This document shows, piece after piece, positions 45,017 to 53,158 of a stretch of 64,000 bases of DNA. Numbering within the stretch: the stretch's first letter is position 1; every line of letters starts with the position of its first letter. The position numbers and the translations under genes are program-made. The notes beneath the pieces are model-generated. The model was not told the DNA's origin. It did not search any database and saw only the letters and a list, made by a program, of their open reading frames with translations. The stretch covers positions 310,001-374,000 of the forward strand of contig CAWDWM010000005.1 of assembly GCA_963806015.1 (NCBI GenBank), read 5' to 3'. This DNA is from JAOPZW01 sp963806015 (lineage in GTDB: Bacteria; Actinomycetota; Thermoleophilia; Solirubrobacterales; Solirubrobacteraceae).

Positions 45017-47086
45017 CTATGCGCTGACGGCCTCCTCTTCACTTCGGGCCTCGGTGATGACCTTCTGCGCCAGGTGCGCGGGCACCTCCTCGTAGCGCAC
45101 GAAGTCCATCGTGTAGTCGCCCTGCCCGCCCGTGAGGGCGCGCAGGTCGGGCGCGTAGGTGAGCATCTCGGCCATCGGGACCTCGGCCTTGACCTCGGTC
45201 ATGCCGCCGCCCGGCTCCATGCCCTGGGGACGGCCGCGGCGCGAGTTGAGATCGCCGATGACGTCGCCGACCGACTCGTCGGGCACGCTGAGCGTCACGA
45301 GCATGATCGGCTCCAGGAGCACGGCCCCGGCGCCGGCCAGCGCCTCCTTCATGGCGATCGAGCCGGCCATCTTGAACGCCATCTCGCTGGAGTCCACGGA
45401 GTGGTAGGAGCCGTCGTAGAGGCGGACCCTCACGCCCTTGACCGGGAAGCCGGCGACCGTGCCCTGGCGCAGGGCCTCCAGGCAGCCCTTCTCGACGGCC
45501 GGGATGAAGCCCTGCGGGATGACGCCGCCCTTGATCGCGTTGTTGAACTCGAACCCATTGGCGTCGGGCAGCGGCTCGATCTCGATGTGGCAGTCGCCGA
45601 ACTGGCCGCGCCCACCGGTCTGCTTCTTGTGGCGCCCGTGGGCCTTGGCCGGCCTGCGGATCGTCTCCTGGTAGGGCACCCGCGGTGGCTTGAGCGTGAC
45701 CTCGGCGCCGAAGCGCGACTTCAGGCGGTCCACGACGACCTCGACGTGGATCTGCGACAGCCCGGCCACGATCTGGTCGCCGGTCTGCGCGTCGCGGTGC
45801 AGGTCGATGGTCGGGTCCTCCTCCTGCAGGCGGCGCAGTGAGGTGAAGACCTTGTCCTCGTCGCCCTTGGCCTTGGGCTCGATGGCAAAGGCCATGACCG
45901 GCTGCGGCAGGGTGAGGGCGGGCATGACGATAGGCTCGTCGCGCGCGGCCAGCCAGTCGCCGGCCCGCGTCTCCTTGAGCTTGGCCACGGCGCCGATGTC
46001 ACCGGGCCCGAAGGCGTCGGCGTGGCCCTGCTCGCGGCCCTGGGGCACGATCAGCGTGCCGATGCGCTCCTTGGCGTGGGCGCGCGTGTTGAGCACCTGG
46101 TTGTCGGGCCGCATGACGCCCTGGTAGACGCGGAAGAAGTTGATCCGCCCGGCGAACTGATCGGCCTTCGTCTTGAACACGAAGGCGAACAGCTCCTTGT
46201 CCTCGTCGGGCTCCAGCGTGATCTCGGGCAGCTCGAGCCCGCCGTGCTTCACGGGGCTCGGCAGGTCCTCGACGATGGCGTAGAGCAGCCGGTTGGTGCC
46301 CAGGTTCTTGGTCGCCACGCCGCACGTCACGGGGAAGATGCCGCCGTGGTTGGTGCCGTCCTTGAGCGCGGTGACGATCTCCTCGTGGGAGATCTCCTCG
46401 CCCTCGAGGTAGCGCTCCATGAGCGAGTCGGAGACCTCCGCGACCTCGTCCATGAGCTTCTCGCGGTACTCCTGCGCCTGCTGGGCGAGCTCGTCGGGGA
46501 TGGGGATCTCGCGCGCGTTGTCGCGCCCGTCGCCCTCGTACTCGTAGGCCTTCATGTCGACGAGGTCGATGATCCCGCGCACCTCGTGCTCGGAGCCGAT
46601 CGGGATCTCCGTGGCCACGACGTGGGGGCCGAAGGCGCTCTTCAGCGACTCCAGGGTGCGGAAGAAGTCGGCGCGTTCGCGGTCGAGCATGTTCACGTAG
46701 AGCATCCGCGCGAGGTCGAGTTCCTCGGCGCGCTGCCATAGCCGTATCGCGTTGACCTCGGCGCCCATGACCGCGTTGACGACGAAGATCGCCGATTCGC
46801 AGACCCGCAGCGCGCCGAGCGAGTCGGCCACGAAGCTGGGCTCGCCGGGCGTGTCGATGAGGTTGATCTTGCGGTCGTCCCACTCGAACGAGCTGAGCGA
46901 CGCGCTGATCGACATCTGGCGCGCCTGCTCGTCGGGATCGGAGTCGGACGCCGTGGTCCCGTCGATGACCGATCCCAACCGGTTGATCGCGCCGGCCTGA
47001 TGCAACAGAGCCTCGTTGACCGAGGTCTTTCCGCTGCCGCGATGGCCGACGAGGGCGACGTTCCGGATCCGGTCCGCCCTGTGCAT
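45017..47086 (-). CDS. Elongation factor G-like GTPase (EF-G2 type)
   Basis: The 689-aa protein has EF-G domain order: GTPase, domain II, and the C-terminal domains with GGRGQFGDCHIEIEPL and PDESVGDVIGDLNSRRGRPQ. G1 is GHRGSGKTS (residues 14-22), G3 DTPG (78-81), but G4 is NMLD (132-135) in place of NKxD. This and the divergent G1 mark EF-G-like paralogues rather than the canonical factor. A GGAGAGGAGA site precedes ATG 47086 and a promoter lies at 47124-47153. Confidence 0.87.
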   Translation of the reverse strand: MHRADRIRNVALVGHRGSGKTSVNEALLHQAGAINRLGSVIDGTTASDSDPDEQARQMSISASLSSFEWDDRKINLIDTPGEPSFVADSLGALRVCESAIFVVNAVMGAEVNAIRLWQRAEELDLARMLYVNMLDRERADFFRTLESLKSAFGPHVVATEIPIGSEHEVRGIIDLVDMKAYEYEGDGRDNAREIPIPDELAQQAQEYREKLMDEVAEVSDSLMERYLEGEEISHEEIVTALKDGTNHGGIFPVTCGVATKNLGTNRLLYAIVEDLPSPVKHGGLELPEITLEPDEDKELFAFVFKTKADQFAGRINFFRVYQGVMRPDNQVLNTRAHAKERIGTLIVPQGREQGHADAFGPGDIGAVAKLKETRAGDWLAARDEPIVMPALTLPQPVMAFAIEPKAKGDEDKVFTSLRRLQEEDPTIDLHRDAQTGDQIVAGLSQIHVEVVVDRLKSRFGAEVTLKPPRVPYQETIRRPAKAHGRHKKQTGGRGQFGDCHIEIEPLPDANGFEFNNAIKGGVIPQGFIPAVEKGCLEALRQGTVAGFPVKGVRVRLYDGSYHSVDSSEMAFKMAGSIAMKEALAGAGAVLLEPIMLVTLSVPDESVGDVIGDLNSRRGRPQGMEPGGGMTEVKAEVPMAEMLTYAPDLRALTGGQGDYTMDFVRYEEVPAHLAQKVITEARSEEEAVSA

Positions 47087-47123
47087 GCGATGTCTCCTCT
47101 CCTCGAGATTACGGAGACAGCGG

Positions 47124-47153
47124 ACCCTAGCGACATGCGCAACGAATGCCCAA
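47124..47153 (-). promoter_or_regulatory. Predicted promoter of the EF-G-like gene
   Basis: TTGGGC (47148-47153) and TAGGGT (47124-47129) are spaced by 18 bp on the minus strand. The leader to ATG 47086 is about 30 nt and contains the Shine-Dalgarno sequence. Confidence 0.5.
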
Positions 47154-47180
47154 GCGGGAGGCGGGTAGATATATGACACC

Positions 47181-47651
47181 ATGCGATATCTGTTCCCGAT
47201 GGCCCTCCTCGCGACGCTCGCCGGATGCGGCGGCGCCGCCGAGCAGCACGCTTCGCCACCGCCGCACCGCGCAGCCGAGCTCGTCAACTTCCAGCGCAAC
47301 GGCGGCCTCGCCGCGACCCTCGACACCGTGACCGTCCGCGCCGACGGCACGACGCGCGCCGACAAGCGCTACGGCGGCGCCGGGCGCCGCTACGACGACT
47401 TCCGCCTCAGCACGGCGGTCATGGCGCGCCTGCGCGCCGCGCTGGCGCGCCTGCCGGCCCGCACGCCGGCCGTCGGCGCGGGGACGCGCATGGGCGCCAC
47501 CTACCTGCTGCGCTACCGCGGGCGCACCTACGTGGCGCGCGAGGGCGCGGTGCCGAGCGCCCTGCGCCCCGCCGTCTCGGCCCTGCGCTCGATCGTCGAG
47601 GGCGGCGGGCGCGGCGGCCCCGTGCACTCGATCACCCAGGCGCCCGCGTGA
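47181..47651 (+). CDS. Putative lipoprotein of unknown function
   Basis: The 156-aa protein begins MRYLFPMALLATLAGCGGAA, a lipoprotein signal with the lipobox LAGC. The mature part is short and Ala/Arg-rich with a central GGLAATLDTVTVRADG, YLLRYRGRTYVARE and no known domain. It is divergent from the EF-G-like gene and coupled to the downstream MarR regulator by a GTGA overlap. Confidence 0.75.
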   Translation: MRYLFPMALLATLAGCGGAAEQHASPPPHRAAELVNFQRNGGLAATLDTVTVRADGTTRADKRYGGAGRRYDDFRLSTAVMARLRAALARLPARTPAVGAGTRMGATYLLRYRGRTYVAREGAVPSALRPAVSALRSIVEGGGRGGPVHSITQAPA

Positions 47652-48148
47652 GCGACCGCGCCGCCAACCTCCTGGGCGCCCACGCGCTGCTCGTCGCCGA
47701 CCGCATGCGCGAGGCGGCCGGCATGGAGCTGTCGAGCGCGGCGGTCCTCACCGCGCTGCGCACCTTCGACGGCGCCTCGATCGACGCGCTGCGCCGCGTG
47801 CTGGGCCTCAGCCACTCGGGCGGGGTGCGGATCGTCAAGCGCCTCGAGGCCCAGGGCCTCGTCGCCCGCGAGCCCGATCCCGCCGACCGGCGCGCGGTGC
47901 GCCTGCACCTGACCCAGGAGGGCGCGCGCGAGGCCAAACGGCTCTTGGCGGCGCGCCAGGCCGCCCTGGCGCCGCTTCTGGCGGGGCTCGGCGAGCGCGA
48001 GAGCGCGGCGCTCGAGCGCCTGTTGGAGCGTCTGCTGGCGTCCGCCACCGGAGGCGCCGACGACGCCAATCGCATCTGCCGCCTGTGCGATCCCGGGATC
48101 TGCGGGCACCCCGCCCGCTGCCCGGTCACCCAGGCCGCCCTGCGTTAG
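47648..48148 (+). CDS. MarR-family regulator with C-terminal cysteine cluster
   Basis: The 166-aa protein has a MarR winged helix: LSHSGGVRIVKRLEAQGLVA, REPDPADRRAVRLHLTQEG. The C-terminus carries four cysteines in CRLCDPGICGHPARCP, which look like a metal or redox site. The GTG start overlaps the lipoprotein stop, so the two are co-transcribed. The 3' end overlaps the convergent VOC gene by 4 bp. Confidence 0.85.
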   Translation: MSDRAANLLGAHALLVADRMREAAGMELSSAAVLTALRTFDGASIDALRRVLGLSHSGGVRIVKRLEAQGLVAREPDPADRRAVRLHLTQEGAREAKRLLAARQAALAPLLAGLGERESAALERLLERLLASATGGADDANRICRLCDPGICGHPARCPVTQAALR

Positions 48149-48870
48149 CGGTTGTGGTTGACGACCTCGATGTTGTTGGCGTCAGGGTCGAGCACGTAGG
48201 CGCCGTAGTAGCCCGGGTGGTAGCGGGGGCGCTCGCCTGGCGGCCCGTTGTCGCGGTAGCCGGCGTCCATCGCCGCCCGGTGAAAGGCGTCGACGGTCGC
48301 GTTCTCCGTCGCCGGGAAGGCCAGGTGGACGTGCTCGGTCGGCGTGCCGGGCACGAGCGAGAACGAGCCTCCGGCGCCGACGAAGTGGGCGTGATCGGGG
48401 TCGTCGCCGCTGCGCCGGAAGCCGCCGTAGCGTCCGACCAGCTCGTAGAACGCCGCGGCCGCGGGGACGTCGGCGACGCGGATCCACAGGTGGTCGATGT
48501 GGCCCGGGGGGCGGATCTCGGCGTGGTGGACCGCCTCGGCGCTGTTGCCGTCGGGGTCGAGCAGGAAGCCGCCGTAGTACTCGTCGCGGTACTCGGGCCG
48601 CGGCCCCGGCGCGCCGGCGTCGCGATGGCCCGCGTGCGTGCCGGCGCGCCAGAACGCCTCGACGAGCTCGCGCGAGCGCGCCCCGAAGGCGATGTGCAGC
48701 CCGCGCGTGACCGGGTGCTGGGCGTCGGCCGCGGCGAGCGAGAAGTCGTCCCACTCCGCGAAGCGCGCGTCGCTGTAGGTGGTGTCGATGCCCAGCGGCT
48801 CGAGCACCGTGTTGTAGAAGGCCTCCGACGCGGCGCGGTCGGCGACCCGGATGGTCACGTGGTCGAACAC
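48145..48870 (-). CDS. Double VOC-domain protein
   Basis: The 241-aa protein contains two tandem VOC halves. The first begins FDHVTIRVADRAASEAFYNT and ends YYGGFLLDPDGNSAEAVHH; the second begins HIDHLWIRVADVPAAAAFYE and ends YYGAYVLDPDANNIEVVNHN. The paired H...E positions could bind a metal. The GTG start 48870 directly abuts the stop of the cupin gene. Possible lyase or dioxygenase; no substrate known. Confidence 0.83.
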   Translation of the reverse strand: MFDHVTIRVADRAASEAFYNTVLEPLGIDTTYSDARFAEWDDFSLAAADAQHPVTRGLHIAFGARSRELVEAFWRAGTHAGHRDAGAPGPRPEYRDEYYGGFLLDPDGNSAEAVHHAEIRPPGHIDHLWIRVADVPAAAAFYELVGRYGGFRRSGDDPDHAHFVGAGGSFSLVPGTPTEHVHLAFPATENATVDAFHRAAMDAGYRDNGPPGERPRYHPGYYGAYVLDPDANNIEVVNHNR

Positions 48871-49482
48871 TCAGAGCAGTTCCCGCAGGACGGCGTCCTG
48901 GCGCACGTACTCCTCGACCTCGGCCCGGCGCGCGATCGCATCGCCCAGCGCGGCGCGCGCGCCCGGCTCGTCGCCCTCGCTCAGCAGGATGCGCGCGAGC
49001 GCGACCCGCAGGCCGGGACTGTCGGGGTGCTTCTCGAGCCCGTCCTCCACGATCGCGCGCGCCGCGACCGGATCGCTCTCGGCCAGCGCGACGCCGCGGA
49101 ACATCCACTCCCACGCCGATGGCTCGAAGGTCGGCGGCCCGCCGAAGCTCAGCACCGTCGTGCCGGCCTCCGCGGCCACTGCGTGGCGATGGGTCGCCGG
49201 GTCGGGCACGAAGACGTAGGTCCCCGCCGGCGCGTCGAAGCTCTCGCCGTCGAGCGTGAACGTCGCGCGCCCCCGGGCGACGAAGTAGAGCTCCTCGTGG
49301 GCCAGGTCGGGGTTCTCGTCGTGGGGCTCGACGACGTCGTCGCCTACGCGCTGGGCGGTGTAGGCGTTGGTGCCGAAGGCCCGCAGGCCGAGGTGTGCGC
49401 GCACCGGATGCCAGGTCAGGGTGCCCGGGCCGGGGATCGTCTCGATCTCGTCGAGGTGCACGACCCGCGGTGGGCGCGGCAT
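48871..49482 (-). CDS. Cupin-domain protein with C-terminal TPR-like region
   Basis: The 203-aa protein has a cupin barrel (PHDENPDLAHEELYFVARGR, GTYVFVPDPATHRHAVAAEA) with metal-type H/E positions, then a helical region of about 80 aa with TPR-like spacing (AIVEDGLEKHPDSPGLRVAL). ATG 49482 overlaps the TGA of the sigma-factor gene. It could be a small-molecule sensor or dioxygenase-like protein. Confidence 0.75.
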   Translation of the reverse strand: MPRPPRVVHLDEIETIPGPGTLTWHPVRAHLGLRAFGTNAYTAQRVGDDVVEPHDENPDLAHEELYFVARGRATFTLDGESFDAPAGTYVFVPDPATHRHAVAAEAGTTVLSFGGPPTFEPSAWEWMFRGVALAESDPVAARAIVEDGLEKHPDSPGLRVALARILLSEGDEPGARAALGDAIARRAEVEEYVRQDAVLRELL

Positions 49483-50252
49483 CAGTCGGAGAGGCGTCCG
49501 CGCAGGCGCAGCACGGCCTTGGTGTGCAGCTGCGAGACGCGTGACTCGGTGACCCCGAGGACCTCCCCGATCTCGCGCAGGGTCAGGTTCTCGTAGTAGT
49601 ACAGGGCGACCACGAGCTTCTCGCGCTCGGGCAGCCGGGCGATCGCGTCGGCGACGCGATCCTTCAGGTCGGTCTGGTCCATGACCGCCGCCGGATCGGG
49701 CGCGTTCTCGTCGGGCAGCGTGTCCAGCAGCGACACCGCGTCGCCGCTGGAGTCGCTGACGCTCCACAGCTCGTCCAAGGCCGCGATCGTCGAGTTGGAG
49801 ATCTGCACCAGCGCGTCCTGGAACTCGTCGACGGTGAACTTCAGCTCGGAGGCCATCTCCTCGTCGGTCGGCGCGCGCTGCAGCTGATGCTCGAGCTTGG
49901 CGTTGGCCTTCTCGATCTCCCGCGCCCGCGCCCTGACCGACCGCGGCACCCAGTCCAGCGAGCGCAGCTCGTCGATGATCGAGCCCTTGATGCGCGTGAT
50001 CGCGTAGGTCTCGAACTTGATCTCGCGCTCGAGCTCGAAGCGCTCGATCGCGTTGATCAACCCCACCAGCCCATAGGAGATGAGGTCCGATTCCTCCACG
50101 TGCGCGGGCAGCCCCGAGGCCATCCGCCCCGCCACGTACTTCACCAGCGGCGAGTACGCCACCACCAAACGCTCGCGCGCGTGCACGTCGCCGCTGCCCT
50201 TATAGCGGCGCCACAGGTCCCTCAGCTCGATCGCTTTGACGTTGGTCTCCAT
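49482..50252 (-). CDS. whiG: RNA polymerase sigma factor, FliA/WhiG family
   Basis: The 256-aa sigma factor shows region 2 (VVAYSPLVKYVAGRMASGLP, LISYGLVGLINAIERFE, TYAITRIKGSIIDELRSLDW, PRSVRARAREIEKANAKLE), region 3 (RAPTDEEMASELKFTVDEFQ) and region 4 (LTLREIGEVLGVTESRVSQL). The VPRSVR and LRSLDW strings are typical of WhiG/FliA. In actinobacteria WhiG controls sporulation-type genes, but non-sporulating lineages keep homologues for other roles. It overlaps the cupin gene and is followed upstream by xerD. Confidence 0.9.
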   Translation of the reverse strand: METNVKAIELRDLWRRYKGSGDVHARERLVVAYSPLVKYVAGRMASGLPAHVEESDLISYGLVGLINAIERFELEREIKFETYAITRIKGSIIDELRSLDWVPRSVRARAREIEKANAKLEHQLQRAPTDEEMASELKFTVDEFQDALVQISNSTIAALDELWSVSDSSGDAVSLLDTLPDENAPDPAAVMDQTDLKDRVADAIARLPEREKLVVALYYYENLTLREIGEVLGVTESRVSQLHTKAVLRLRGRLSD

Positions 50253-50267
50253 CGTTCCCCGCGCCCG

Positions 50268-51212
50268 TCACGCCCGCGGATGACTCCGTGCATAGGCGGA
50301 TTTCAGGCGGGCCGACTCTACTCGAGTGTAGATCTGCGTCGTGGAGATGGAGGCGTGACCCAGCAGCTCCTGGATCGCGCGCAGGTCCGCGCCGCCCTCG
50401 AGCAGGTGCGTGGCGAACGAGTGGCGCAGGGTGTGCGGGGAGATGCCGCCCTGTACCGCGGCGTGGCGCGCCCACACCCGCAGGCGCCGGCGCACGTCGG
50501 AGGTCGACAGCCGCCGGCCGGACTTCGAGAGGAAGAGCGCCTGGTCGCCGTCACCGGCCGCGAGCGCCGGCCGGGCGCGCTCCAGATAGCGCCCGACGGC
50601 GCGCAGCGCCGGCTCGCCGGCGGGCACGATCCGCGTCTTCGAGCCCTTACCCTCCACGCGCAGCTCCTCGGCGTCGAAGCCCACCGAGGTGACGTCGAGG
50701 TTGACCAGCTCCTCGGCGCGCAGGCCGCAGGCGTAGGCCACCTCGAGCAGCGCGCGGTCGCGCAGCTCGAGCGGTGTCGACGCGGGGATCCGGTCCAGCA
50801 GCGTCGCGAGCTCGTCGGGGCGCAGCACCGCGGGCAGCGAGCGCGGGCGCTTGGGCGAGGGGATCAGGTCGACCGGGTTCTGGCTCACCTGGCCGTGCTC
50901 GCGCAGCGTGCGGTAGAAGGCGCGCAGGGCGGCGAGCTTGCGCGCGATCGTCGCCGCCACGGCGCCGCGCCCGGAGAGCACGGCGGCGTAGCGGCGCAGC
51001 TCCCGCGATCCGACGTCGCGCGGGCCGACGTCCTGGGCCGTGCACCACAGGGCGAACTGCCCCAGGTCGACCCCGTAGGCGCGGCGCGTCTTCTCGGCCA
51101 TCCCGCGCCGGCGCAGGTCGGAGTCGAAGAGCGCAAGCGCCTCGCGCCAGGGCGCGCTGGGCTGCGGCCTATCCTCCGCCTCCGTGGGGATGTTCTTCGT
51201 CGATACCGCCAA
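50268..51212 (-). CDS. xerD: Site-specific tyrosine recombinase XerD
   Basis: The 314-aa protein has a SAM-like N-terminal core-binding domain (LALFDSDLRRRGMAEKTRRA) and a catalytic domain with Arg in ACGLRAEELVNLD, Lys in KGSKTR, HxxR in HTLRHSFATHLL, His in LLGHASISTTQIYTR and the nucleophile Tyr in the same block. It resolves chromosome dimers at dif with XerC, or is the single Xer of the cell. No ATG or GTG precedes the fold in frame; TTG 51212 is used and runs into the divergent gene, so the exact start is uncertain. Confidence 0.87.
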   Translation of the reverse strand: MAVSTKNIPTEAEDRPQPSAPWREALALFDSDLRRRGMAEKTRRAYGVDLGQFALWCTAQDVGPRDVGSRELRRYAAVLSGRGAVAATIARKLAALRAFYRTLREHGQVSQNPVDLIPSPKRPRSLPAVLRPDELATLLDRIPASTPLELRDRALLEVAYACGLRAEELVNLDVTSVGFDAEELRVEGKGSKTRIVPAGEPALRAVGRYLERARPALAAGDGDQALFLSKSGRRLSTSDVRRRLRVWARHAAVQGGISPHTLRHSFATHLLEGGADLRAIQELLGHASISTTQIYTRVESARLKSAYARSHPRA

Positions 51213-51468
51213 CGGTCAGGTCGCCACCCATCGCCAGCTCATCGATGCGGGGGCCGTCGGCCCCGACGGACTGCCGCCGCGCCCGTGGCACCGCATCCAG
51301 GGCTCGCCGGACGCCTCGACGCTGTGGTTCGCGGTTCTGCGCAGGCGTGAGCGAGGCGTCTTCATCGGCACGCTGGTGCTTCGACACTCCTCCCACCATG
51401 CCCTGCTTCTGGAGCGCGGGTGGGAGGAGGTCGCGATCGACGAGATCCGCGTTCCGGAGACGACCTAG
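51190..51468 (+). CDS. Conserved hypothetical protein (92 aa)
   Basis: The protein begins MFFVDTANGQVATHRQLIDA and contains RPWHRIQGSPDASTLWFAVL and LRHSSHHALLLERGWEEVAI. It has no recognised domain. ATG 51190 is used (GTG 51184 possible). Either start overlaps the TTG of the divergent xerD gene by 23-29 bp, so one of the two starts is likely wrong. Its stop overlaps the convergent carboxylesterase stop. Confidence 0.55.
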   Translation: MFFVDTANGQVATHRQLIDAGAVGPDGLPPRPWHRIQGSPDASTLWFAVLRRRERGVFIGTLVLRHSSHHALLLERGWEEVAIDEIRVPETT

Positions 51469-53057
51469 CCGCTGAGCGCGTCCCACAGGTCGCAGTTGTG
51501 CTCGGCGGCGTACTCGGCGTCGGAGATCGTCACCGTCGCCCCGCCCGGGCGCAGGGAGAGGATCCGGCCGCTGCCCCGGTGCGGCGGCCAGAAGGCCTGC
51601 CGGGGCACCAGCGGCGCGCCGAACCGGGTGAAGGCGCCCCAGTAGCGCACCATCTCCGCCGACAGCTGCTGCTGGGCGGGCGTGAACTGCGCGGCCAGCG
51701 GGATGCCGTTGTCGAAGCTCGGCCACATGTAGGCCAGCTCCATCGCGTGGCCTGCGCCCCACTGGTAGCCCGGATGGTCGTCGTTGAGGCCGGGCGCGTT
51801 GCGGTCGTCGAACTGGTAGGCGAAGGTCGGCGTGGATCGTGCCAGCTCGCGCGTGAGCCGCAGCGTCGCGCAGCCGCCGATCCCGCCGATCTGGCCGCTG
51901 TCGGTCCAGATCGCGCCGATCGCGTAGGCGGCGGTGTAGGGACTGGGGAAGGCGCTCCATGGATAGCGCTCGAGCACGCGGGGCGCGTCGGCGCCGAAGC
52001 TCGAGGCGACGAAGGCCTCGTATTGCTGCTGGGTGAGGTCGGTGAACCCCTGCGCGAACGTGCGTCCCTCGTCGTGGTTGGCGCCGTTGATGACCGGGAC
52101 GCGGTTGAAGCGACCGGAGGCCACCGCGTCGGCGGGCGCCACCGGAAGCGCTGCTCCGCCCGCGGTCGCCGCCGCGGCGGGCGCAGGCGTCACGCCGAGG
52201 AGGGCTCCGGCGGACTTCGCGCGCAGGCAGTCGGCCGCCGTGGCGGCGTTGGGACAGCCGGCGGCCGCGGCAAACGTGGCGCCGCCGGCCTCGGCGTCGG
52301 CCAGCGTCTGGCTGATGCAGCTGCCGCTCTGGATCACCGCAGCGTCGAACAGCCCGCGGGCCTGGGGCGAGGCGAGCAGCGCGCAGACCGCGAACCCGCC
52401 GGCGGACTCGCCCGCCACGGCCACGCGGCCGGGATCGCCGCCGAAGGCCCGGATGTTGGCGCGCGTCCAGCGCAGCGCGGCCTGCTGGTCGAGCAGGCCG
52501 TAGTTGCCCGACGGCGTGCCGGGCGCCTCGCCGTCGAGCGAAGGCAGGGCGAGGAACCCGAACACGCCGAGGCGGTAGTTGATCGACACGACCACGATGT
52601 GGTTCGTGCGCGCCAGCAACGCGCCGTCGTGCTGGTCGCCCGAGCCGTTCTGAAAGCCGCCGCCGTGGATCCAGAACAGCACGGGCAGCTTGGCGCCGCG
52701 ACGCTCGCCCGCGGGCCGGAAGACGTTGAGGTAGAGGCAGTCCTCGTTCTCCGAGCCGGCGCCGTTGGTGCTCGGCTGCTGCGGGCAGCGGCTCGCGTAC
52801 GCCGTCGCCGCGCGCGTGCCGTGCCAGCGCGCCGGTGGCGCGGGGGCGCGCCAGCGCAGCGCGCCCACCGGCGGCGCGGCGTACGGAAGGCCGAGGAACT
52901 TGTCGGCACCGTCCGCGGTGAGCCCCTTGGCCGCCCCCTGGCGGGTATGCACGACCGGACCCCGGGCGCCCGGCTGCGCGGGCGCCGCGGCAGGCATCGC
53001 CATCGCCATGAGCACCGCCGCGCAGAGCGCGCGGCGACCGATCGTCCCGCGGAGCAT
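51465..53057 (-). CDS. Secreted type-B carboxylesterase/lipase
   Basis: The 530-aa protein has a signal peptide (ALCAAVLMAMAMPAAAPAQ), the oxyanion region FWIHGGGFQNGSGDQHDG, the nucleophile elbow GESAGG (Ser about residue 218) and GANHDEGRTFAQGF with the conserved acid region. The late WGAGHAMELAYMWPSF carries the catalytic His (GAGHAMEL). Cysteine pairs such as NEDCLYLNVF fit disulphides. It should hydrolyse esters outside the cell. Its promoter is seen at 53099-53126. Confidence 0.9.
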   Translation of the reverse strand: MLRGTIGRRALCAAVLMAMAMPAAAPAQPGARGPVVHTRQGAAKGLTADGADKFLGLPYAAPPVGALRWRAPAPPARWHGTRAATAYASRCPQQPSTNGAGSENEDCLYLNVFRPAGERRGAKLPVLFWIHGGGFQNGSGDQHDGALLARTNHIVVVSINYRLGVFGFLALPSLDGEAPGTPSGNYGLLDQQAALRWTRANIRAFGGDPGRVAVAGESAGGFAVCALLASPQARGLFDAAVIQSGSCISQTLADAEAGGATFAAAAGCPNAATAADCLRAKSAGALLGVTPAPAAAATAGGAALPVAPADAVASGRFNRVPVINGANHDEGRTFAQGFTDLTQQQYEAFVASSFGADAPRVLERYPWSAFPSPYTAAYAIGAIWTDSGQIGGIGGCATLRLTRELARSTPTFAYQFDDRNAPGLNDDHPGYQWGAGHAMELAYMWPSFDNGIPLAAQFTPAQQQLSAEMVRYWGAFTRFGAPLVPRQAFWPPHRGSGRILSLRPGGATVTISDAEYAAEHNCDLWDALSG

Positions 53058-53098
53058 GTCCCGTCTCCCGTCTCGGCGTGGAATGCCCCCTCAGCCAA

Positions 53099-53126
53099 AA
53101 CTTAGCGATCGCTCGGTATCCGTCAA
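53099..53126 (-). promoter_or_regulatory. Predicted promoter of the carboxylesterase gene
   Basis: TTGACG (53121-53126) and TAAGTT (53099-53104) are separated by 16 bp on the minus strand. The palindrome GCGATCGC (53105-53112) lies in the spacer. The leader to ATG 53057 is about 35 nt. Confidence 0.55.
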
Positions 53127-53131
53127 GGACG

Positions 53132-53151
53132 GCTGTCGGGGGGCCGACAGC
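53132..53151. terminator. Hairpin after the L,D-transpeptidase gene, possible terminator
   Basis: A perfect 8-bp stem GCTGTCGG / CCGACAGC with a 4-nt loop lies 8 bp beyond the L,D-transpeptidase stop. No T-tract follows on the minus strand, so it would be an intrinsic terminator of the T-poor kind proposed for high-GC actinobacteria. Confidence 0.45.
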
Positions 53152-53158
53152 GGTGCGG

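Noticed and set aside
51420..53105. A 561-codon open frame antisense to the carboxylesterase
   Set aside because: The minus-strand product has a signal peptide and complete catalytic motifs, so this frame is only a shadow.
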